From the NCBI GenBank assembly GCA_963785645.1, contig CAWAWG010000003.1:930001-994000 (forward strand): a stretch of DNA of 64,000 bases. The letters are read 5' to 3'. A program made the translations under genes and the position numbers. The notes under the pieces are model-generated. The model was given only the letters and a program-made list of their open reading frames with translations. It was not told the DNA's origin and made no database searches. Shown in pieces: positions 33,834 through 42,029 of this stretch. Position 1 is the first letter of the stretch. Every line of letters starts with the position of its first letter. This stretch comes from Trebonia sp963785645. Lineage in GTDB: Bacteria; Actinomycetota; Actinomycetes; Streptosporangiales; Streptosporangiaceae.

Positions 33834-34834
33834 CACGAGCGCGCCAATCGCGGGTCCACCAGCGGGCGCAGGAAGTCGACGAGCAGGTTCAGCACGACGT
33901 ATACAGCTCCCAGCAGAAGGACGCATGCCTGCGTCACCGAATAGTCGCTCTGCGTGATAGCAGTTACGGTCAGCTGGCCGATGCCCGGTATCGCGAAGAC
34001 GTTCTCGACCAGAATCGACTGGCCGATCAGGCCCGCCAGCTGGAGCCCGATCACGGTCATCACCGGCCCGGCCGCGTTGCGGACACCGTGGCGCAGCGTG
34101 GCCGACAGCGGTGAACCGCCGCTGGCCAGTGCCGTGCGGATGTAGTCCTGCTCGTATACCTCGAGCATGGACGAGCGGGTGAACCGGCAGATGGTCGAGC
34201 CGAGCGGCAGCCCCATCACGAAGGCGGGCAGCAGGATGGCCTGCAGGTTCCGCACCGGGTCCTGGCCGAAGGGCACGTAGTCGACCGTCGGCCAGTGCGG
34301 GAAGGCCACGGTGAACAGCAGCACCACGGCAACCCCGAAGGCGAAGACCGGCGTCGCCATGCCGAGGAAGGTGGCGCCGCGGGCGACCGCGTCGGTCAGC
34401 TTTCCCCGCCGCATCGCGGCCAGCGCCCCGAACGGAACTCCCCAGGCGATCGAGACGATCGTGGCGGCGACGGACAGTTCAAGCGTCGTCGGCAGTCTCT
34501 CGCCGATGAGCTGCCGGACTGGTACGCCGTAAGACAGGGAGGTACCGAAGTTGCCGTGCAGCGCGTTGTCCGCCCAGTGCAGGTACTGCGTCACGAGGGG
34601 GCCGTTGAGCCCGAGCTGCTGGATCAGCCGGGCTCGCTGGGCGGCCGTGCTGTAGGGCCCCAGGAGGTTCTCGACCGGATTGCCCGGCAGCAGGTGAACC
34701 ATCGCGAACGCCAGCATCGACAGGACCACCAGCACCAGCACTCCGCGGGCAATCCGGCGAAGCAGGAAGGCGAGCACCGGCGGCAGGCCGAACTTGAGGT
34801 TGACGGCGGCGAGCGGTGCCGGAGGGGACACCAT
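33833..34834 (-). CDS. Dpp/Opp-type permease (DppB-like)
   Basis: 333 residues with six predicted TM segments. The N-terminus is typical of DppB: FLLRRIARGVLVLVVLSMLA and FAMVHLLPGNPVENLLGP. The periplasmic loop contains DNALHGNFGTSL. The EAA loop contacting the ATPase is YIRTALASGGSPLSATLRHG. It forms the channel with the DppC-like protein. It starts one base after the alpha/beta hydrolase stop. Confidence 0.92.
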   Translation of the reverse strand: MVSPPAPLAAVNLKFGLPPVLAFLLRRIARGVLVLVVLSMLAFAMVHLLPGNPVENLLGPYSTAAQRARLIQQLGLNGPLVTQYLHWADNALHGNFGTSLSYGVPVRQLIGERLPTTLELSVAATIVSIAWGVPFGALAAMRRGKLTDAVARGATFLGMATPVFAFGVAVVLLFTVAFPHWPTVDYVPFGQDPVRNLQAILLPAFVMGLPLGSTICRFTRSSMLEVYEQDYIRTALASGGSPLSATLRHGVRNAAGPVMTVIGLQLAGLIGQSILVENVFAIPGIGQLTVTAITQSDYSVTQACVLLLGAVYVVLNLLVDFLRPLVDPRLARS

Positions 34835-34835
34835 C

Positions 34836-35720
34836 TCAGGCTCCCGATGCCGGCTGAGCGGAGAGGCAGGAGGTCAGGAAGGCCTCCACCACTGCCGCGA
34901 ACTCCGCCGGCCTGTGATCCACCGCGGCGACACCGGTATCGGCGATGAACGTGTGAACGGCACCGCCAATGCGTGACACGAGCTTGCCGACATCCGGTGC
35001 TGAGAACTCGTCCTGGGCTCCGCAGGTGACGAGGGTAGGCACGGTGATGTGCTCTATTCGATCTTCCATGCGATAGGCGTTCACGGCCCGGTGCCCCTCC
35101 TCGACCCGGTCGAGAACCTTGAGCGCGTCGGCCACGTACCGCGTCAGCAGATCGCCGGACCGCGGCGGATAGAACCCCATCCGGCGCTGCCACAATGCCG
35201 CCAGGTGACTTCCGTCCGTGCTCGGGGCGACCTCGTCGATGGGAGGCCGGCTGCCGGAGACCAGGCGCCGGCGCTCCGCGTCGACGTAGGGCGTCCCGGA
35301 CAGCACCAGGGCCGACACCCGCTCGGGGGCCGCGACCGCGACCTCCATCGCGATGACGCCGCCGGTGTGGTGTCCCACCAGCGCGGCTCGCTCCAGGCCG
35401 AGTGCGTCCATGAGCGACAGGACGCCGCTGGCGAACAGCTCGATCGACCAGGCCTGCTGCGGCCGGGCGGATGCCCCGAATCCCAGGGTGTCCATGGCGA
35501 TCGCACGGAACGACCGGCCGAGCAGCGGAACGACGTCCCGGTACTCGTCGACCGACCGCGGCGTCTGGTGCAGCAGCAGCACCGGCTCGCCGGAACCTGC
35601 CTCGACGTAGTGGATCTGCCCGAAAGGCGAGTCCGCGTAGCCGGCTGTAGCCGAGCGATCTGGCAGTGGCAACTCCTGCCTCCCTCCGGTAACCAGGTGA
35701 AACACGCTAAGCAGTTTCAC
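34836..35720 (-). CDS. Alpha/beta hydrolase with His at the nucleophile-elbow position
   Basis: Up to 294 residues. GTG 35720 abuts the GTACATAGTAC site and may be leaderless; a TTG at 35672 follows a strong GGAGGGAGG and may be the true start (278 residues). The fold is clear: YVEAGSGEPVLLLHQTPRSV, DTLGFGASARP, catalytic acid in CGAQDEFSAPDV and His near DHRPAEF. The elbow, normally GxSxG, reads VGHHTGGVIAM, with His where Ser/Asp/Cys sits. It heads the operon with the Dpp importer and the amidase, suggesting that a transported ester or amide is processed. Confidence 0.8.
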   Translation of the reverse strand: MKLLSVFHLVTGGRQELPLPDRSATAGYADSPFGQIHYVEAGSGEPVLLLHQTPRSVDEYRDVVPLLGRSFRAIAMDTLGFGASARPQQAWSIELFASGVLSLMDALGLERAALVGHHTGGVIAMEVAVAAPERVSALVLSGTPYVDAERRRLVSGSRPPIDEVAPSTDGSHLAALWQRRMGFYPPRSGDLLTRYVADALKVLDRVEEGHRAVNAYRMEDRIEHITVPTLVTCGAQDEFSAPDVGKLVSRIGGAVHTFIADTGVAAVDHRPAEFAAVVEAFLTSCLSAQPASGA

Positions 35721-35731
35721 GTACTATGTAC
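35721..35731 (-). promoter_or_regulatory. GTACATAGTAC operator-like site before the hydrolase/ABC operon
   Basis: On the minus strand GTACATAGTAC, followed by GTG, is the same 11-mer as at 22867-22877. It is directly before the first possible start codon of the operon, where a repressor would block initiation. Confidence 0.65.
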
Positions 35732-35886
35732 CGTGCTGCGATATTCGTCAACCCCCGGGAGCCGCGTGTAACGCGTGGAAATAGAGTTGTTACAGGCGTT
35801 CTGGATGCTCCCGGACGGCCGCGGGGCTGGTATCGGCGCATGAGATCGCGCCGGAGGTCGTGCGCGGGCGGACAGGGGATTCCCGA

Positions 35887-36220
35887 TTACCCGGCGCTTC
35901 GCCCAGTCAGCGGGCGGGCCAGGGGCAGGCTGACCATCTGGATCGCGTTCGCCGGTCCGCCGCCCCCGATGCGCTCGGCTGGCAGCGACAGCGACAGCGC
36001 CGCCCTGGCCGCGCCTCTGACGAGCACAGGCGCGGCGATGCAGCCCGCCCCGGGCGCCGCCGCCTCGCGGTCTTAGGCGTGCTCGCGCTGGAGCGACCGG
36101 CCCGCGCCGCGGCCGAGCTCGGTGACCCGCTACGATCGGGAGAGATCGTGCTCAGCGGCGCCCCGCGGCCCATGGTTGAGGTGCACCCGGGCGGCCGCGA
36201 CCAGGCAACCACCTGCTCCG
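35887..36220 (-). pseudogene. IclR-family regulator remnant (effector-domain part)
   Basis: Minus strand, ending at TAA (35887-35889). Reads DREAAAPGAGCIAAPVLVRG, ARAALSLSLPAERIGGGGPA, then a short tail. This is the C-terminal core of IclR effector domains ('EEaapGv.CvAAPV...g.v.aAlSls.P'). Upstream (36060-36200) only pieces such as VTELGRGAGRSLQREHA appear in another frame, ended by TAA, and there is no HTH. The gene is dead. Confidence 0.65.
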
Positions 36221-36270
36221 GGCGCTAGTGTCCGTGCCCGGCGCCTGCTAGGCCGGCCGGGTGTACAGGA

Positions 36271-37329
36271 TCAGGCCCGCCGCGCCGCCACCGCAGGAAT
36301 CTCGCCCGAGCCGCGCGCGATGAGACGGGTCGGTACGACGTACTTGGACGATGGGGAGCGATCACCGTCGATTCGGCGGAAGAGGGTGTCCGCGGCGATC
36401 TGGCCGAGCGCCGTGGTGTCTTGCGCGATGACGCTGACCCCCGGCCGGAGCAGGTCGGCCAGCGGGAAGTCGTCGAATCCGACCATCGCCACCTTGTCCT
36501 GCAGGCCGAGAGTGCGCAAGGCCCGGCTGGCGCCGACCGTCACCAGGTTCTGCCCCGTGAACAGGGCAGTTGGCGGGTCAGGCAGTTCCAGCATGTGCGT
36601 GACGGCCATGATCGCGTCCTCCTCCGAGCCGGCCTCATGCCACACGATCCGGTCGTCGACCTCGATCCGTGCCAGTTCAAGCGTGTGCAGGTACCCGTCG
36701 AAGCGCTCGGCCGCGGTGGCGATGGAAAGCCGGTCACCGAGATAGGCGATCCGCCGGTGGCCGCCCCCCAGCAGGTGACTGACCCCGAAGATCGCCCCGC
36801 CCCGGTTGTCGGAGACAACGGCGTCCGCGTCGAGGTGACGCGGCTCCCGGTCGACGAAAACCATGCAGGTCCCGGCGTCGCGTTCCTTGAGCAGGTAGCC
36901 GTGGTTAGATCCGGCCGGCACGATGAGGAGGCCGTCGACCCGCCGGTCGATCAGCGCTCCGGTCAGTTCCCGCTCCCGGGCGCCGTCTTCGTCCAGGCTG
37001 CCGAAGAGCACGAGCACCCGGCGCTCCCGGGCGACGTTCTCGACGGTGCGCATCAGCGACGCGGAGAACGGGTTTCCCGCATCCTCGACGAGCATGCCGA
37101 TGGTGGCGGTCCGGCCGTCGCTGCGCCGCAGGCTGCTGGCCGTCAGGTTGGGGCGGTAGCCCAGCTTGGCGCTGGCCGCGCGCACCCGTGCGACAAGCAC
37201 GGGGTCGACGGTGCTGACCCCGTTGACCACCCGGGACACGGTCTTGAAGGACACCCCGGCGAGGGCGGCCACGTCGCGCATGGTTGGCCTGCCAACGGGG
37301 TGGGGCGGGTCAACCTCGGTGTCAGGCAA
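36271..37329 (-). CDS. LacI-family transcriptional repressor of the adjacent sugar importer
   Basis: 352 residues from TTG 37329 (GGGAGAG upstream); ATG 37281 is the alternative. LacI HTH MRDVAALAGVSFKTVSRVVN and hinge YRPNLTASSLRRS, then a periplasmic-binding-like sensor domain (TIGMLVEDAGNPFSASLMRT, GVSHLLGGGHRRIAYLGDRL, MVGFDDFPLADLL). The TTG start lies inside one copy of GGCAACGTTGTC, and two more copies lie before the divergent importer operon, so it most likely represses both itself and that operon. Confidence 0.9.
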   Translation of the reverse strand: MPDTEVDPPHPVGRPTMRDVAALAGVSFKTVSRVVNGVSTVDPVLVARVRAASAKLGYRPNLTASSLRRSDGRTATIGMLVEDAGNPFSASLMRTVENVARERRVLVLFGSLDEDGARERELTGALIDRRVDGLLIVPAGSNHGYLLKERDAGTCMVFVDREPRHLDADAVVSDNRGGAIFGVSHLLGGGHRRIAYLGDRLSIATAAERFDGYLHTLELARIEVDDRIVWHEAGSEEDAIMAVTHMLELPDPPTALFTGQNLVTVGASRALRTLGLQDKVAMVGFDDFPLADLLRPGVSVIAQDTTALGQIAADTLFRRIDGDRSPSSKYVVPTRLIARGSGEIPAVAARRA

Positions 37330-37336
37330 CGTTGTC
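37325..37336. promoter_or_regulatory. LacI operator GGCAACGTTGTC, site 1
   Basis: Near-palindrome with a central AACGTT, typical of LacI-family operators with a central CG. It overlaps the repressor gene's own start. Confidence 0.8.
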
Positions 37337-37429
37337 TCTCTCCCGGGTCATGTTACCAAGCCGTTGCCGGCCAGTTTCAATCTGCTTATTGACCGATTCT
37401 GCCACACTAACGCATCATTCATCCAGTGA

Positions 37430-37441
37430 GGCAACGTTGTC
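37430..37441. promoter_or_regulatory. LacI operator GGCAACGTTGTC, site 2
   Basis: Exact copy of site 1 with flank GTGA before it, 105 bases away, in the divergent promoter region. Confidence 0.8.
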
Positions 37442-37472
37442 CCAGCTTCGTGAATGCTCAGTCAGAGGATGA

Positions 37473-37484
37473 GGCAACGTTGTC
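37473..37484. promoter_or_regulatory. LacI operator GGCAACGTTGTC, site 3
   Basis: Exact copy, 43 bases (about four helical turns) from site 2 and 122 bases before the importer's first gene; sites 2 and 3 share the flank TGAGGCAACGTTGTC. Confidence 0.8.
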
Positions 37485-37606
37485 TTTCAGCAGAAAAAAC
37501 GGCTTGACGGCCATCCCGAAAGAGGCCCGGGGGTCGCGAGCCAGCGCCAGGGATCCTAGGATCCTATCCCGAGATCTAGTGACATCTTATGCAGAGGGGC
37601 AGATCG

Positions 37607-38635
37607 ATGGCTATCAGAACGGCAGTGCTGTGCGCTGCGTTGACCGGCGGGCTCGTCCTCGGGGCCGCCGCGTGTTCAAGCAGCTCAAGCAGCTCGGGCA
37701 GTACCGCTGCTGCTGGCACGAGCGGTTCCGCCAGTTCCGGGGCAAGCAGCAGCGCCAGCCACAAGTTCACGATCGCGTTCGTGCCCGGTAACTCAACGGA
37801 CCCGTTCTTCTTGTCGATGGAGGCCTCCGGACAGGCCGAGGCGACGAAGCTCGGCATGGGCTTCACGGTGCAGGCAGCGGCAACCTACTCGCCGGAGACG
37901 CAGCAGCCGATCCTCGCCGCGATACTGGCCCGCCATCCCAGCGCGCTCATCGTCGCCCCGACCGATCCGGACGCGCTGAACGGCACCCTGGCGCAGTACC
38001 ACGCGGCCGGCATCCCGATCATCACGGTGGACACCACCATCAGTAACACCTCGCTGCTGACCTCCCGGATCACCTCCGACAACGCCCAGGGCGGCGCGGC
38101 CGCCGCCGATTCCTGCGCAACGGCGATGAAGGGCACCGGCTCGGCCGCGGTGATCTACACGACGCCGGGCACGACCACCACCAACGCGCGCGGCCAGGCC
38201 TTCATCGCCGAGATGAAGGCGAAGTACCCCAACGTCACCGTCTACTCCGAGTTCGACAACAACGCCGAGTCGACCGCGACCACCCAGGTCAGCGCGCTGA
38301 TCCTCGCCCACCCGAACCTGGGCTGTGTCTTCGGCACCAACGACTACGCGGCCGAGGGCGCCGCCACCGCGGTCGACACCGCGCACGCCCAGGCCAGGGT
38401 AGACATCGCCGGCTACGACGCCGAGCCCCAGCTGGTGACGCTGCTGAAGAACAAGACCATCAGCATCATCATCGCGCAGAAGCCGGCCCTGGAGCTTCAG
38501 ATGGCGGTCGATTACGCCTACGACGCGCTTACCGGCAAGACCTCCAGCATCCAGCCGTTCGTACAGCTGCCCAACGTGACGATGACGAGCGCCGACATCA
38601 ACCAGCCGAGCATCTCGGAGTGGATTTACAAATGA
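37607..38635 (+). CDS. Sugar ABC importer substrate-binding lipoprotein (RbsB-like)
   Basis: 342 residues from ATG 37607 with GAGGGG upstream. Lipoprotein signal MAIRTAVLCAALTGG, VLGAAAC with the lipid Cys, then a Ser/Gly/Ala-rich linker. Mature part is a type I (ribose-like) periplasmic binding protein: FTIAFVPGNSTDPFFLSMEA, ALIVAPTDPDALNG, GCVFGTNDYAAEGAATAVD. Such proteins bind pentoses, hexoses or polyols. The stop overlaps the next gene's ATG (ATGA). Confidence 0.9.
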   Translation: MAIRTAVLCAALTGGLVLGAAACSSSSSSSGSTAAAGTSGSASSGASSSASHKFTIAFVPGNSTDPFFLSMEASGQAEATKLGMGFTVQAAATYSPETQQPILAAILARHPSALIVAPTDPDALNGTLAQYHAAGIPIITVDTTISNTSLLTSRITSDNAQGGAAAADSCATAMKGTGSAAVIYTTPGTTTTNARGQAFIAEMKAKYPNVTVYSEFDNNAESTATTQVSALILAHPNLGCVFGTNDYAAEGAATAVDTAHAQARVDIAGYDAEPQLVTLLKNKTISIIIAQKPALELQMAVDYAYDALTGKTSSIQPFVQLPNVTMTSADINQPSISEWIYK

Positions 38636-39466
38636 CGACTGACGCAGCTGACGAGGCCGGCCGCCTGGAGCGGCCGGCCGGTGGCGGCGGCGACGCGGAT
38701 GGGGTCGTCCTCGACGTCCAGAACGTGGGCAAGCGCTACGGACGCAACACCGCGCTGCGCGACGTGAGCTTCCAGGTCCGCCGGGGCGAGGTCATCGCCC
38801 TCGTCGGTGACAACGGGGCCGGCAAGTCAACGCTGGTCAACATCCTCTCCGGTGCCCTCGCCCCGACCGCCGGCCAGATCGTCCTCGACGGCCAGCCGGT
38901 CCACTTCCACAGCGCCGACGAGGCCCGCCACATGGGCATCGAGACCGTCTACCAGGACCTGGCGCTGGCCAACGACGTCCCGGCCTGGGCCAACCTCTAC
39001 CTGGGGCGCGAGATCACGAAGAAGGGCCTGCTGCGGTGCGCTCGGCTGGCTCGACAAGTCCGCGATGATCTCCGAGTCCGAGGCGGCGATGGCCGCCACC
39101 AAGATCAGGATCAAATCGGTCCGGGCCAAGACCGGGTCGCTCTCGGGCGGCCAGCGGCAGGCGGTCGCGGTCGCCCGCGCCGTCACCTGGGGCAGCCGCC
39201 TGCTGCTGATGGACGAGCCCACCGCCGCCCTCGGCGTCGAGCAGCAGGCCCAAGTCGGCAGGCTTATCCGAACGGTCCGCGACACCGGCACGCCGGTCAT
39301 CCTCATCAGCCACAACATGCCGCAGGTGATCGACGTGTCCGATCGCATCCTGGTGCTGTTCCACGGCCACCTGATCAAGACGCTCACCACGGCCGACACG
39401 TCCACCGAGGAGATCATCATGTGGATTACCGGCGCGGGACTTGCCAAGCAGAGGAAGGCCTCATGA
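38632..39466 (+). pseudogene. Sugar ABC importer ATPase (single NBD, RbsA/FrcA-like), one frameshift
   Basis: From ATG 38632: Walker A LVGDNGAGKSTLVNI, Q-loop ETVYQDLALANDVPAW, then LYLGREITKKGLLR. At about 39037 one extra T shifts the frame; the next frame continues with LGWLDKSAMISESEA, TGSLSGGQRQAVAVARAVTW, LLLMDEPTAALGVEQQAQVG and ends at 39466. Joined it is a normal single-domain ATPase of about 277 residues. Its stop overlaps the permease ATG. The conserved second half argues for a recent indel or sequence error. Confidence 0.8.
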
Positions 39467-40563
39467 CCGCACCAAGCCCAGGAGCCGACCTGAGCTCGCA
39501 GGCAGCCGCGGCGCTGTTCGACACCGAAGAGGAGGAAGCGCCGCTGCTTGACGACGACGAGCAGATCTCCCACTCGCCGGTTTACCGGGTCTTCGCCTTC
39601 CTGGCCCGGGGCGAGGGGGCGCGGTGGACGTTCGCGGTCCTCGTGCTGATCTGCATCGTCTTCGGGATCGCCGCCCACGACTTCTTCTCCCGCGCGAACT
39701 GGGTGGCCACCTCCGAGTACGCCGTGGAGTACCTGCTGCTGGCGATCGGGGAGACGTTCGTCATCGCGACGGCCGGGATCGACCTGTCGGTCGGCGCGAT
39801 CCTCGGCTTCTCGGCCATGCTGTCGGCGGTCATCATGAGCGGGCTGCTTAACGGCCATATGTCGCCTCTCCTGGTCACGGTCATCGGGTTCGCCATCGCG
39901 CTGGCCGCGGGCACGGGAGTCGGGGTGATCAACGGCCTCCTCATCACCCGGCTGAAGCTCACGCCGTTTATCGTCACCCTGGGCATGCTGGGCATGTGCA
40001 CCGGCGCCACCTACCTGCTCGACGACGGCAACCAGGTCAGCAACCTGCCCTCGCAGATCACCACGATCGGCACCACGATCTGGCTCGGCGGCTGGCTGCC
40101 GGCCATCGTGGTGGTCGCGGCGGTGTTCACCGTCCTCTGTTCGCTGCTGATGTCCCGAACCCGGTTCGGCCTGCACACCTACGTCATCGGAAGCAACTTC
40201 CTGGCCGGGCGGCGGGCCGGCGTCAACGTCAACCGGCACCTGGTCCGGGTCTACGCCCTGTCCGGGTTCCTGGCCGCGGCGGCCGGCCTGATGGTAACCG
40301 CCAAGTTCAGCATCGCCAGCCCGATCGCCGGCGCCAACGACGAACTCGACGCGATCGCGGCCGTCGTCATCGGCGGCGCCAGCCTGTTCGGCGGCACCGG
40401 CACCATCTTCGGCACCCTGATCGGCACGTTTATCATCTCGATCCTGGTCACCGGGCTGGTGCTGCTCAACGTGCAGCCGTTCTGGCAGCAGGTGGCGGTG
40501 GGCGCGGTACTGATCATCGCCGTGGTCCTCGACCAGGTCCGCCGCCGGCTCTCGGACACCTGA
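39463..40563 (+). CDS. Sugar ABC importer permease (RbsC/BPD_transp_2)
   Basis: 366 residues from ATG 39463 (ATGA overlap). An acidic N-terminal tail (FDTEEEEAPLLDDDEQ) precedes about ten TM segments. Family marks are AGIDLSVGAILGFSAML, GVGVINGLLITRLKLTPFIV, AIAAVVIGGASLFGGTGTIF and the ending VVLDQVRRRLSDT. It completes the LacI-controlled importer. No kinase, isomerase or dehydrogenase gene follows in the operon. Confidence 0.9.
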   Translation: MTAPSPGADLSSQAAAALFDTEEEEAPLLDDDEQISHSPVYRVFAFLARGEGARWTFAVLVLICIVFGIAAHDFFSRANWVATSEYAVEYLLLAIGETFVIATAGIDLSVGAILGFSAMLSAVIMSGLLNGHMSPLLVTVIGFAIALAAGTGVGVINGLLITRLKLTPFIVTLGMLGMCTGATYLLDDGNQVSNLPSQITTIGTTIWLGGWLPAIVVVAAVFTVLCSLLMSRTRFGLHTYVIGSNFLAGRRAGVNVNRHLVRVYALSGFLAAAAGLMVTAKFSIASPIAGANDELDAIAAVVIGGASLFGGTGTIFGTLIGTFIISILVTGLVLLNVQPFWQQVAVGAVLIIAVVLDQVRRRLSDT

Positions 40564-41382
40564 GGGAAGGGAGCCCCCGCAGGATGGGCCGCCCCGCCCG
40601 ATGTGACGAGTTGGCCCCACTGGACGAGCGAGGCCCGCCGGGACTCCCCCATGACCGGCTACCTGCGGCGAGTTTCGCCCGGGTGGTCGGGTTTGCTCGC
40701 GAGGCCGCCCCGCCGTCCGAGTCTCCGGACGGCGGGGAAGTCGGCGGATTCGTTCTGGATGAGAATTGGAGAAGGTTTTGCGCCGTGGCCGCCGCCGCTA
40801 GCGGCTGGCCTCGGCGATCGCTGCCGCGAGGGCGGCCGGCTGGGACTCCCAGCAGCGGCGGGTCGAGCGGTAAGGCTGGAACCGAAAGAAATGCCAGGGA
40901 GGCTCGGCGACGTCGCGCATGAAATCGATCCCCCGGCGCAGTGCACCACATCGCCGCCGAGATCGAAATCATTCGCGCCAGCCAAATCGGTCGGCTTTTG
41001 CCCGGCTCGACGCAGCAGCCGACGTGCGTCACCGGCCGTCATTGACGCTTCAACACTTTCAGAACTCTGAGGATCTGATCACAGCGAGCCCGCAAGAATT
41101 CACCTCGAATGCCTTCGGTCACTGGTGCCGCGAGCCAGTCGTACACGACCTGGTTGCGGGTCTGCGGGGCCATGGGCGCGCAGTGGAACTGGGCGCTCTC
41201 GGCCGCGGCGAAATCGTGGCACTGGTCGGATGCGCAGCGCGTCGTAGACCACGGGCCCCTGAAGCCTCGACGAACCCTGGGTGAGAAGTCATCGCCCCAT
41301 CGGTGCGATCCGCTGCCAACCCGGCTACCGGCGGCCGACCCAATGAACGCGCCAGAAAGCGGGTGAGTGATGTCGCTTCTGG
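40564..41382. other. Gene-free stretch after the sugar importer
   Basis: About 820 bases without a supportable gene. It holds the hairpin at 40708-40737. Open frames on both strands here are short and without family features. It separates the plus-strand importer from the minus-strand HAD/HisD/LacI operon. Confidence 0.45.
40708..40737. terminator. Perfect 12-bp GC hairpin after the sugar importer operon
   Basis: Arms 40708-40719 and 40726-40737 are exact reverse complements (CCCCGCCGTCCG) with loop AGTCTC, 145 bases after the permease stop. Confidence 0.75.
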
Positions 41383-42029
41383 TCACAGCCACGCAACCTT
41401 GATGCGTGCTCCTTCGGTTTCGAACCGGACCCGGCTGAGGTCGGGAACCACGGTCGTGGCGTGCTGCAAGGCCACGGCCGCGTGCGTCGTGCTGACACCG
41501 ATCACGAGCCCGATCCCGGCCCGGTTCGCCGCCTCGATCCCGGCGCGGGCGTTCTCGACCAGAGGCACCTGGAAGGGGGAACGCCGAGCCTGGCCGCGGC
41601 CAGCTGATAGCACTCCGGATCGGGTTTGCCGTGGGTGACATCGGACGCGGATACGAGTGCGGCGGGCAGCGGAAGCCCGTCGTCTTGCAGCCGTCCTTCG
41701 ATCAGCTCCTTGCTCGCGCTGGACGCGATCGCCCAGCGGGCTGTCGATACCGCCGCTATCGCGTCAGCGGCACCCGGCAGTAGAGCCACTTCCCGGTGGT
41801 CGAAGGCTGTGGCCCGCATCCACGCCGTTGCCTCTTCTATCCGCGACGGCGAAACCCACTCCGGGAGGACGTCGGCGGACCGGCGCCCGTGGACGTCGGC
41901 GAGGAGAGCCAGTACGTCGAGGCCGAAGTGACGAGCGAACTCGCTCCACTGGTGTTCGACCGCGGCGGTCGAGTCTGCGATCACGCCGTCGAAATCGAAG
42001 ATCACGGCGTCTGTTTCGACGGGGCTCAA
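41383..42029 (-). pseudogene. HAD-superfamily phosphatase (beta-phosphoglucomutase-like), one frameshift
   Basis: TTG 42029 overlaps the HisD-like stop (TTGA). Motif I is AVIFDFDGVIADSTAAVEHQ with the nucleophile Asp; motif II is in AIASSASKELIEG; motif III is in VTHGKPDPECYQLAAARLGV. At about 41563 the frame must change (one base missing), and the protein ends VENARAGIEAANRAGIGLVI, the motif IV region with its ENA Asp/Glu site, to the stop at 41383. Joined length is about 215 residues. It probably dephosphorylates a sugar phosphate in the pathway served by this operon. Confidence 0.8.

Noticed and set aside
38827..40620. A 597-codon minus-strand open frame
   Set aside because: Antisense to the sugar ATPase and permease; composition (Asp/Gly/Arg/His) is that of a shadow frame.
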